Shown piece by piece: positions 1-5,442 of a DNA stretch of 5,442 nucleotides. Each line of letters begins with the position of its first letter. Within the stretch, counting starts at the first letter, position 1. Under the pieces are notes generated by a model. The model was given only the letters and a program-made list of their open reading frames with translations, was not told where the DNA came from and did not search any database. Made by a program: the position numbers and the translations under genes. Where the stretch lies: contig JAISRG010000005.1 in assembly GCA_031273725.1 (NCBI GenBank), positions 1-5,442 of the forward strand. Reading direction: 5' to 3'. The stretch comes from Puniceicoccales bacterium (GTDB taxonomy: Bacteria > Verrucomicrobiota > Verrucomicrobiia > Opitutales > JAIRKQ01).

Positions 1-1260
1 TATCCCGATGATTGTGCATTTCGAAATTTCGTTTTTGAACATTTTCGTCAGGCTGCGGTAGCATTTGGGTTTGAAGAATATGATGCTCCGGTTTTGGAAC
101 CCATGGAATTATTTACTGCAAAGTCTGGTGACGAAATCGTTTCGCAACTGTTCAATTTTGAAGACAAAGGCGGCCGGCAAATTGCCATGCGGCCAGAGAT
201 GACGCCATCCCTCGCTCGTATGGTTGGGGTACGGGCAAATACGCTAAGACGGCCCATCAAATGGTTCTGCATTTCGGAAATGTTTCGCTATGAACGTCCG
301 CAGAAAGGACGCCTACGGTCATTTTATCAATTTAATGCCGATATATTTGGGAATGAGTCGTCATACGCCGATGCTGAAATAATTTTGCTGGGGATTCATA
401 CGCTAAAAAGTTTCGGGTTAGCGGCATTGGATTTCCATGTCCGGCTCAGCGATAGGCAGCTATGGACATTATTTATTCGGTCCTATAATATAAAAGAAGA
501 TGACATCCCAGGTGCACTTGGAATAATTGATAAAATCGAACGCGAGGAACCATCAAAAATTATTGAAAATTTGAACAAAATTTGCGGAGGTGATGGCCAA
601 AAAATGTTCGATGATCTGTTGGAAATTAGAACTATTCACTCGGTAAATGACATTCGGAAATTTTTTAAAAGAATCGAAAATGATGCCATTGGCAGAAGGA
701 TTGACGAATTGGAACAATTGCTAGCCCGAGTAGAGGCATTTGGGTTGTCCGATTTTGTGACCATTGACTTTGGTATAGTTCGGGGGTTGGCCTATTATAC
801 CGGATTCGTTTTCGAAATATTTGAACGCAGTGGACAGTCCCGTGCCCTGGCAGGCGGAGGGAGATACGATAATCTAATAAAAAAATTGGGATATTCTGAT
901 TTGCCTGCCGTTGGGTTTGCAATCGGAGATGTTACCCTTGGAAACCTATTGAAAGAAAAAAATCTTATCCCAAAACTGTCAAAAAATATACACTGTTTCA
1001 TGGTGTATTCTTCGCAGACGGAAGCATTGGCCCTAGGACAGGCAATGATTCTTCGCGGGCAAAAGATAAACACTGACTATTGTCTGAGCCAGACAAGTTT
1101 TAGTAAACAATTAAAAATGGCAGCCCAGGCAAATGCCAAATATGCGATAATTTTCGGTGAAGACGAAGTGAAGGTTGGCTGTGCCAAGGTCAAGGATATG
1201 TCATCGGGTAATGAAATCGTTGTTGAAATTGATAGGCTCACCGAAGTAATCTCCAGATGA
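1..1260 (+). CDS. hisS: Histidyl-tRNA synthetase, 5'-truncated by window edge
   Basis: This enzyme attaches histidine to tRNA-His in the cytoplasm, using ATP, and is a class II aminoacyl-tRNA synthetase. The frame is open from base 1, so the ATG at base 94 is internal; 419 residues are visible and probably only a short N-terminus is missing. Numbering from base 1: motif 1 region at about 8-37; substrate-binding DKGGRQIAMRPEMTP at 56-68; motif 2 with RYERPQKGRLRSFYQ near 96-111; histidine-specific RGLAYYTG at 261-268; AGGGRYD at 284-290; motif 3 region GFAIGDVTLGNLL at 305-317; then an anticodon-binding domain to the end (SKQLKMAAQANAKYAIIFGEDE). That C-terminal domain argues against the HisZ paralogue. 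The motif 3 arginine of the common GLERL form is absent (GDVTL here), a variant I recall from verrucomicrobial and plant organellar enzymes. Its TGA overlaps the next gene's ATG. Confidence 0.97.
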   Translation, partial: YPDDCAFRNFVFEHFRQAAVAFGFEEYDAPVLEPMELFTAKSGDEIVSQLFNFEDKGGRQIAMRPEMTPSLARMVGVRANTLRRPIKWFCISEMFRYERPQKGRLRSFYQFNADIFGNESSYADAEIILLGIHTLKSFGLAALDFHVRLSDRQLWTLFIRSYNIKEDDIPGALGIIDKIEREEPSKIIENLNKICGGDGQKMFDDLLEIRTIHSVNDIRKFFKRIENDAIGRRIDELEQLLARVEAFGLSDFVTIDFGIVRGLAYYTGFVFEIFERSGQSRALAGGGRYDNLIKKLGYSDLPAVGFAIGDVTLGNLLKEKNLIPKLSKNIHCFMVYSSQTEALALGQAMILRGQKINTDYCLSQTSFSKQLKMAAQANAKYAIIFGEDEVKVGCAKVKDMSSGNEIVVEIDRLTEVISR

Positions 1261-1592
1261 CGGAAAAAGACAGTGTCACGGCCATGGTGGAATATTTTTG
1301 GGATATTCTTAGGACCGTTTGCGATCCTGAAATCGGAGTAAACATTGTCGACCTGGGCATGGTTTACGCAATAGACGTAAAAAATTATAGGGATGGCAAA
1401 TTCGATGTGAACGTCGAAATGACATTGACTTCGCCGTGGTGTCCTCTAGCCGGTGTGATCGCAGAAAATGTAAAATCAGCAATTATGGATACGGGCAAAT
1501 GTTTCAATGTTGCCGTGAATTTCGTCTTCGATCCTCCGTGGAATGCTGATATGATCACGGCAGAAGGAAAAATGCAACTTGGATTACTTTAA
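1257..1592 (+). CDS. DUF59/MIP18-family iron-sulfur cluster assembly factor (SufT-like)
   Basis: This 111-residue protein is a stand-alone DUF59 (MIP18/PaaD) domain, the family that helps mature iron-sulfur proteins in the cytosol; free-standing members are often labelled SufT. The visible family signatures are DPEIGVNIVDLGMVY at 23-37, MTLTSPWCP at 55-63 with the conserved reactive cysteine at 62, and the terminal FDPPWNADMI block at 91-100 followed by a KMQLG ending. The length is normal for a single domain with no fusion. The start is ATG 1257 within an ATGA overlap with the hisS stop; no clear Shine-Dalgarno precedes it, so translation is probably coupled to hisS. No suf, isc or phenylacetate-oxidation gene is visible nearby, so the client protein cannot be named. 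A PaaD role is less likely because that family carries an added C-terminal cysteine-rich region, absent here. Confidence 0.87.
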   Translation: MTEKDSVTAMVEYFWDILRTVCDPEIGVNIVDLGMVYAIDVKNYRDGKFDVNVEMTLTSPWCPLAGVIAENVKSAIMDTGKCFNVAVNFVFDPPWNADMITAEGKMQLGLL

Positions 1593-1678
1593 TTCTTGCG
1601 TAAAAATATAAAAATTCCTATGCTTAATAAAATTTTCCTGTTGATCGTTGACAAAACTTAATTATCAAAGGTACAAAT
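1593..1678 (+). promoter_or_regulatory. 86-base A/T-rich gap, weak promoter candidate
   Basis: This is the longest non-coding gap in the window and separates the hisS pair from the five genes that follow, so a promoter is expected here. The best arrangement I can read is TTGCGT at 1596-1601 and TATGCT at 1619-1624, separated by 17 bases; each half is a mediocre match to sigma-70 consensus. No G/C-rich hairpin with a T-run is present, so I see no intrinsic terminator for the upstream pair, and read-through from hisS is possible. Confidence 0.25.
1667..1671 (+). promoter_or_regulatory. Ribosome binding site of the secretion chaperone gene
   Basis: AAAGG lies seven bases before the ATG at 1679. 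It is the best-spaced Shine-Dalgarno in the window and supports both that start and independent translation of the gene after the 86-base gap. Confidence 0.65.
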
Positions 1679-2155
1679 ATGAGTGCTAGTAAAACGAAGA
1701 TTGAAGATGCGTTGGCCAATTTGGCATTGCGATTGAAATTAGAATCATTGAAGCTTAATGAAAAAAATGAAGCATATTTGCTCTTTGATCAGAAATTTCA
1801 TGTAACGTGTATCTTTGACTCTAATAAAGATGAATTTATTTTAACATCCACCGTTGGAGGGCTTGAAAAACTTTCCACGGCAGCGTATAAAAAATTACTG
1901 GGAGACAATTTCTTTTGGGCTGGGACGGCAGGTGCCAGGTTATTCCTTGAGCCTGGCGAAGGAGATGCCCAGGATACGATCATACTGAGGGAGATTGTTC
2001 CGATGGCAATGTTTGATGAGGAGCGCTTGTACGAACGTATGGAAGATTTTGTAAATGCTGTGGAATATTGGACAACGGAATATCCAAAATTACAACAGGG
2101 TGGCGGGTCTCAACCGGTAGGGCAATCAACGGGTAGCTTTATGGTATCTGCCTAA
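1679..2155 (+). CDS. Probable class I type III secretion chaperone (CesT/Tir-chaperone-like)
   Basis: Class I chaperones are small, acidic, dimeric cytoplasmic proteins that hold effectors partly unfolded for the type III injectisome. This 158-residue protein fits in layout: an amphipathic first helix (about 5-21, ending LRLKLESLKL), strands at about 31-46 and 51-58 (AYLLFDQKFHVTCIFD, then DEFILTSTVG), a helix at 63-74, a glycine-rich turn and strand (GTAGARLFLEP, 82-92), a strand leading to REIVPMAMFDEERL (104-117), and a final helix with FVNAVEYWTTEY (124-135). By my count it has about 24 acidic and 16 basic residues, consistent with the family's low pI. A Gly/Gln/Ser-rich tail (139-158) follows the fold and is unlikely to be structured. 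No effector or injectisome gene is visible. The call rests on fold pattern rather than an invariant motif; YbjN-like proteins have a related fold and are the main alternative. Confidence 0.65.
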   Translation: MSASKTKIEDALANLALRLKLESLKLNEKNEAYLLFDQKFHVTCIFDSNKDEFILTSTVGGLEKLSTAAYKKLLGDNFFWAGTAGARLFLEPGEGDAQDTIILREIVPMAMFDEERLYERMEDFVNAVEYWTTEYPKLQQGGGSQPVGQSTGSFMVSA

Positions 2156-2172
2156 AAAGAACTGCAAGGACC

Positions 2173-2772
2173 ATGTGCGCTTTGGTTGATTCGTGGCTGC
2201 AGGGCTTAAAAAGAGCCCCACTTTTATGTTCACAGCGGCTATTATTGCGTCCCATATGCGTTGGAGATGTTTCCCACATCCAGGAGAACGTCAATGATAA
2301 ACGGGTATCCAATAATCTGTCCTACACTCCACATCCATACACGATGGAAATGGCAGAAACTTGGACACGCAATGTGGATAAGGGAATGGCATATGGCAAT
2401 TGTTGCTATTGGACCATTTGTGATAGAAAGACAAATAATTTCGTAGGGTCCATGGGTCTCAGTTTATATAGGGAACAGGAAAATTGCGAACTGCATTATT
2501 GGATCAGCGCCGATGAATGGAACAAAGGATATTGTACGGAAGCTTCCAAACGTACGATTGTACATGTTTTTGAGGATTTGAACATGCATAGGGCGCATGT
2601 GACCCATAGGGAAAATAACACGCCCTCCCAAAAAGTAATAGAAAAATGTGGATTCATATTTGAAGGAATATCCCGAGAGTCACTGAAACGGTTTGGAAAT
2701 TTTGAAAATGTAATGATGTATGGTCTCTTGCGGAATGAATATCTTGCTTTGAAAGCAAAAGGCATATACTAG
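2173..2772 (+). CDS. GNAT N-acetyltransferase, RimJ/RimL type
   Basis: This 199-residue cytoplasmic enzyme belongs to the GNAT family (Acetyltransf_3/RimJ-RimL branch), which transfers acetyl from acetyl-CoA to an amine, classically protein N-termini. The opening RLLLRPICVGD (22-32) is the usual first strand. The strand NNFVGSMGLSLY (88-99) is followed by ELHYWISADEWNKGYCTEA (106-124), containing the acetyl-CoA pyrophosphate-binding loop, here NKGYCTEA rather than the commoner G-K-G-Y-A-T-E-A. Motif B is NNTPSQKVIEKCGFIFEG (148-165). The substrate cannot be deduced: it may be a ribosomal protein, an antibiotic or a small metabolite. It begins 17 bases after the chaperone gene; AAGGA at 2166-2170 is only two bases from the ATG, so initiation may be weak. 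About twenty residues precede the domain, so a slightly later start such as TTG 2182 is possible. Confidence 0.9.
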   Translation: MCALVDSWLQGLKRAPLLCSQRLLLRPICVGDVSHIQENVNDKRVSNNLSYTPHPYTMEMAETWTRNVDKGMAYGNCCYWTICDRKTNNFVGSMGLSLYREQENCELHYWISADEWNKGYCTEASKRTIVHVFEDLNMHRAHVTHRENNTPSQKVIEKCGFIFEGISRESLKRFGNFENVMMYGLLRNEYLALKAKGIY

Positions 2773-2779
2773 CTTAGCC

Positions 2780-3865
2780 ATGAAGCTGTTACACCGGTAC
2801 ATACTATCTAAATGGCTCAAATCATTCGCATGTGCCTGTTTCATAATAATAAGCTTACTCCTACTGGAAGATGTATATAAAAATTTTTACCTGTTCATAA
2901 AAGCTAAAATCGGCCCAGCAGAATTGGTCGGGTATTATTTTTTCTTGGGTATTTCGTTTGTTTCATTTGTTATTCCACTGGCAATTTTTTTGTCTGTCAT
3001 ATTTTCATTGGGGCAGCTTCATTGGAAGAATGAAATCATCGGAGCGCAATGTGCCGGTATGAGTATTTTGGCAATTTCCAAAACCATAATAATCGGCGGA
3101 ATTATTCTGGCACTATCCAATCTGGTTTTTGAATCTTTCATCATTCCAAGCGCGATCGATTACGTGACAACTTTCCGGCTAAAAGCTAATCTTCGGGGAG
3201 GATACAGAACGGCAGCTTCCCGAATAGGGTTTTATAACTACCGAGACAAACGCATATGGTTTTTCAAAAGTTTTGACAAATTATCCCACGTGGCAAAGGA
3301 TGTGACCATCAATTGTTACGGCGGGGACAATGTGGAAGAATCGAGAATCTTTGCCAAAACTGCGATTTTTTCCAAGGATAAAAAATACTGGACCTGTGAA
3401 AATGGCAGTATCATAACCTTTGATCTGCAAACCGGGTTGCCAGCCAGCGTCAAATTGTTTGCCGAAAAAGATTTCGAAACGTTTACGGAAACCCCAGAAG
3501 TCATGGTAGCATCCTTGAAAAAGACAAAAGATTTATCATTTCCCGAGGTACTAGATGCCATAAAATACTGCCATAGGGAACCCGCGGGGAATGCTTTTTG
3601 TGTAAAATTTCATCAAATATTCGCCAACGTTGCCAATTGTATGATCGTTATGTTTCTGGCGATCCCCTTTGCGGTAATGGGGATAAGGGTTAATCCCTTT
3701 GTAAACATAGCAAGAGCTTCTGGACTTTTACTGATATTCTTCTTTCTCGGGACCATTTTTGCTGCCCTTGGAAGTAATGGGATTATTCGACCGGCGTTTG
3801 CAGTTTGGATAACAGATATTTTAATCATTCTACCAATCATGAAACTACTTCGTAGGGCTATGTAA
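2780..3865 (+). CDS. LptF/LptG-family permease (lipopolysaccharide export ABC transporter)
   Basis: LptF and LptG form the inner-membrane part of the LptB2FGC transporter, which extracts lipopolysaccharide and passes it to the periplasmic Lpt bridge. The 361-residue length is typical. The start MKLLHRYILSKWLKSF is the family's usual N-terminus. Hydrophobic segments lie near 14-30, 50-78 and 97-118, followed by a large periplasmic jellyroll (about 125-265) and three more segments near 281-302, 312-330 and 337-356. The cytoplasmic stretch ENEIIGAQCAGMS-like at 83-95 (actual residues KNEIIGAQCAGMS) matches the coupling region that contacts the LptB ATPase. It starts seven bases after the acetyltransferase stop, with AAAAGG at 2757-2762 rather far upstream. 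The usual partner gene is not adjacent, and I cannot tell LptF from LptG by eye. Confidence 0.9.
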   Translation: MKLLHRYILSKWLKSFACACFIIISLLLLEDVYKNFYLFIKAKIGPAELVGYYFFLGISFVSFVIPLAIFLSVIFSLGQLHWKNEIIGAQCAGMSILAISKTIIIGGIILALSNLVFESFIIPSAIDYVTTFRLKANLRGGYRTAASRIGFYNYRDKRIWFFKSFDKLSHVAKDVTINCYGGDNVEESRIFAKTAIFSKDKKYWTCENGSIITFDLQTGLPASVKLFAEKDFETFTETPEVMVASLKKTKDLSFPEVLDAIKYCHREPAGNAFCVKFHQIFANVANCMIVMFLAIPFAVMGIRVNPFVNIARASGLLLIFFFLGTIFAALGSNGIIRPAFAVWITDILIILPIMKLLRRAM

Positions 3866-3870
3866 AATAA

Positions 3871-4410
3871 ATGAATACCATCCATGTCATAGATTTTGAA
3901 GGGAACAGGAATTTGGGAATTTCAGAGTTCGGAGTGGTTACCCTAGAAAATTTTGAAATAATCAATACGCGTACGGAATATTGCGCAAATTTTTTTGGAA
4001 ATTATTTGGATTATTTTTTATCCCTGCGGCGGTCTGGGCTATTGGCTGCCCATTCAGCCCAAGTGGAAGATGGTTTGTTGCGCCATCACTGGGCCTCCCC
4101 CGGAAGCGTTCCCATGTTCATAGATGATGGCATGACGGTATTTTGGGGGCCATGGATAGATACGAAATTGGTCTATCGTCGGCTGTTCAAGGGACTGGAA
4201 TCCTATGAATTACAGGACCTCATTGCTTCATTTGATTTGCATTCGGCCCTATGGGAACTGGCAAAGCAATATTGTTCGCCATCCGCCATGAATTTTCACA
4301 ATTCCCTATTTGATGCCCTCGCTACGGCATTACTAATACAGAATTTGCCGCGACATTTTTCAAACATTTCACTAGCAATTTTGACTTCACTTTGCAAATC
4401 AGAGGAATGA
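3871..4410 (+). CDS. DnaQ-fold (DEDDh-like) 3'-5' exonuclease with altered ExoII motif
   Basis: The 179 residues resemble a stand-alone RNase T/DnaQ exonuclease domain, which removes nucleotides from 3' ends of DNA or RNA with two metal ions. Exo I is HVIDFEGNRNLGISEFGVV (5-23), with metal ligands D8 and E10. Exo II is probably LLAAHSAQVEDGLLRHHW (57-74). Exo III is FHNSLFDALATALLI (142-156), with H143 and D148 in the DEDDh spacing. Against DnaQ's HNAAFD, the Exo II aspartate position reads E66, with an aspartate next to it (D67). I recall related proteins in Opitutae with a similar A-H-N-A-x-x-E pattern, so this may be a subfamily trait and not decay. Its gene starts five bases after the permease and ends in the same frame as the SPFH gene, separated by one TGA. 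Substrate and activity are unknown. Confidence 0.8.
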   Translation: MNTIHVIDFEGNRNLGISEFGVVTLENFEIINTRTEYCANFFGNYLDYFLSLRRSGLLAAHSAQVEDGLLRHHWASPGSVPMFIDDGMTVFWGPWIDTKLVYRRLFKGLESYELQDLIASFDLHSALWELAKQYCSPSAMNFHNSLFDALATALLIQNLPRHFSNISLAILTSLCKSEE

Positions 4411-4415
4411 TGGAA

Positions 4416-4421
4416 AAGGGG
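4416..4421 (+). promoter_or_regulatory. Ribosome binding site favouring the TTG start of the SPFH gene
   Basis: AAGGGG ends ten bases before the TTG at 4432. The alternative ATG at 4468 has no purine-rich Shine-Dalgarno before it, so this site decides in favour of TTG. Confidence 0.5.
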
Positions 4422-4431
4422 CATAAATTTA

Positions 4432-5406
4432 TTGACAAAAACCAATAAAAAACCAGCCTTATCAGCCATGGAACCTAGTGGATTTTGGGTGATAGTTGTC
4501 GCCATTGCTGTAGTTGTTATTTCTGGATTTTTCGTTGTTAAGCAGCAAACATGTGCCATCGTAGAGAGGCTAGGAAAATTCTTCCGCGTGGCAGGTCCCG
4601 GACTGTCATGGCGTATCCCGGTAATTGATATGATTGTAAGCAGAATATCACTGCGCATTCACCAATTATACGTAGAAGTCGAAACGAAAACCCAGGATAA
4701 TGTATTCGTAAATGTTGCCGTTGCCGTACAGTACCGCGTGCTCAAAGAGAAAGTCTTTCAGGCATATTATACCCTCGAAGACCACCAATCCCAGATAAAA
4801 TCCTTTGTTTTTGATTTGGTCCGCGCCCAGGTCCCTTTGCTAATTTTAGATGATGTTTTTTCGAGGAAGGATGACATCGCAAACGCAGTAAAGTCAAATT
4901 TAGGGGAAACGATGTCCGATTTTGGCTATGAAATTGTCGAAGCCCTGATAACGGATATTAATCCGGATGCAAATGTTAAGGCAGCGATGAACGAAATCAA
5001 TACGGCCCAGCGGCTACGTGTCGCTGCTACGGAACGTGGGGAGAGCGAAAAGATTATTCGGGTAAAACAGGCGGAGGCGGAAGCGGAGGCAAATATTTTG
5101 CATGGAAAAGGCATTGCCGGCCAGCGCGCCGCTATCATAGAAGGCTTGAGTCGTTCCGTCGAAGATTTTGTCAAACATGTTCCAGGATCCAATTCGACAA
5201 CCGTAATGGACATGGTCATGCTCATTCAGTATATCGACACGCTCAAGGAAATTGGAAGCCATTCCAACTCAAACGTTGTGTTTGTGCCCCATTCCCCAGG
5301 TAATGTTCAGGACATCAACGCCCAGATCCGAGAGACAATATTCGCCGAAAAACTAGGATGCGCCAACGCAAATGAAGGGTCTCGACAGTCAGAGAGGAAG
5401 AAATAG
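4432..5406 (+). CDS. SPFH/band-7 domain membrane protein (stomatin/HIR/QmcA-like)
   Basis: SPFH proteins form large oligomers in the membrane that organise lipid domains, scaffold partners or control proteases such as FtsH; the role here is not known. Residues 17-36 form one transmembrane segment. The SPFH domain follows: VKQQTCAIVERLGKF (36-50), GPGLSWRIPVID (55-66), ETKTQDNVFVNVAVAVQYRV (84-103), VRAQVPLLILDDVF (120-133) and ALITDINPDANVKAAMNEIN (161-180). A charged coiled-coil rich in E and A (about 182-212, including QAEAEAEAN) leads to a conserved tail with MLIQYIDTLKEIG (263-275) and VVFVPHSPG (282-290). The last 34 or so residues are polar and probably disordered. The overall pattern is closest to the HIR type. 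No NfeD partner or protease gene is adjacent. TTG 4432 was chosen because the in-frame stop at 4408 limits upstream extension; ATG 4468, at residue 13, still keeps the membrane segment. Confidence 0.92.
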   Translation: MTKTNKKPALSAMEPSGFWVIVVAIAVVVISGFFVVKQQTCAIVERLGKFFRVAGPGLSWRIPVIDMIVSRISLRIHQLYVEVETKTQDNVFVNVAVAVQYRVLKEKVFQAYYTLEDHQSQIKSFVFDLVRAQVPLLILDDVFSRKDDIANAVKSNLGETMSDFGYEIVEALITDINPDANVKAAMNEINTAQRLRVAATERGESEKIIRVKQAEAEAEANILHGKGIAGQRAAIIEGLSRSVEDFVKHVPGSNSTTVMDMVMLIQYIDTLKEIGSHSNSNVVFVPHSPGNVQDINAQIRETIFAEKLGCANANEGSRQSERKK

Positions 5407-5442
5407 GATAAAAAAACCTCAGGATTGTCGAATTAAAGAGAA
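5407..5442. other. Short 3' flank without a recognised feature
   Basis: After the SPFH stop, 36 bases remain. An A-run (5410-5416) and a purine-rich end (AAAGAGAA) are visible. I see no hairpin that would make a terminator. The terminal purines could be the ribosome binding site of a next gene outside the window, which cannot be judged here. Confidence 0.4.

Noticed and set aside
1..1260. HisZ, the ATP-phosphoribosyltransferase regulatory subunit, instead of HisRS
   Set aside because: The protein keeps RGLAYYTG, a full motif 2 and a C-terminal anticodon-binding domain, which HisZ lacks.
1648..1653. Perfect TTGACA that could be a -35 box
   Set aside because: A -10 box at 17-18 bases would fall at about 1671-1677, overlapping the ribosome binding site and reaching the ATG, and no good TATAAT match is there.
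4035..4061. Inverted repeat TGGGCT/AGCCCA with a 15-base loop
   Set aside because: It lies inside the exonuclease coding region over the Exo II motif and has no T-run. Coding constraint and chance explain it.
1257..4410. Alternative genetic code with TGA as tryptophan
   Set aside because: Tryptophan is encoded by TGG throughout, and no in-frame TGA interrupts a conserved domain. The TGA stops of hisS and the exonuclease end those proteins at normal lengths.
4296..4658. 120-codon open frame on the minus strand
   Set aside because: It lies opposite the exonuclease end and SPFH start, both with clear family motifs, and its translation shows no recognisable domain. The other minus-strand frames are rejected for the same reason.
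5071..5094. Short imperfect GCGGAGGCGGAAGCGGAGGC-type repeat
   Set aside because: It encodes the alternating A-E coiled-coil of the SPFH protein, which is typical of the family, so it is not an independent repeat element.

Overview
This window is a compact bacterial chromosome segment with seven protein genes, all on the + strand and covering nearly every base. It contains no RNA gene, CRISPR array, insertion sequence or phage gene that I can see. A few sampled lines suggest roughly 40 % G+C. The standard bacterial code fits: tryptophan is TGG throughout, and TGA is used as a stop. A Gram-negative (diderm) bacterium is implied by the LptF/LptG permease and the type III secretion chaperone-like protein. 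The histidyl-tRNA synthetase variant, the HIR-like SPFH protein and the exonuclease remind me of Verrucomicrobiota (Opitutae) within the PVC group. That placement is from memory and is tentative. The secretion chaperone hints at a host-associated life.

Layout. Bases 1-1260 hold a 5'-truncated hisS whose beginning lies outside the window. Its stop overlaps the start of a DUF59/SufT-like iron-sulfur assembly factor (1257-1592) by four bases (ATGA). An 86-base gap follows, the longest non-coding stretch here, with A/T-rich sequence, a good ribosome binding site and at best a weak promoter. The second block then runs with gaps of at most 21 bases: an acidic CesT-like type III secretion chaperone (1679-2155), a RimJ/RimL-type GNAT acetyltransferase (2173-2772), one LptF/LptG-family permease (2780-3865), a DnaQ-fold 3'-5' exonuclease-like protein (3871-4410) and an SPFH/band-7 membrane protein (4432-5406). 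The last 36 bases hold no recognisable gene or terminator.

How the genes fit together. The first pair combines tRNA charging with iron-sulfur maturation, a housekeeping unit. The second block looks like one transcription unit but mixes functions: secretion or folding, acetylation, LPS export, nucleic-acid trimming and membrane-domain scaffolding. No single pathway joins them. I do not see an unmistakable new system. The points most worth a second look are the secretion chaperone isolated from any visible secretion gene, the exonuclease whose second catalytic motif is altered and which is separated from the SPFH gene by only one in-frame TGA, and the HisRS without the usual motif 3 arginine.
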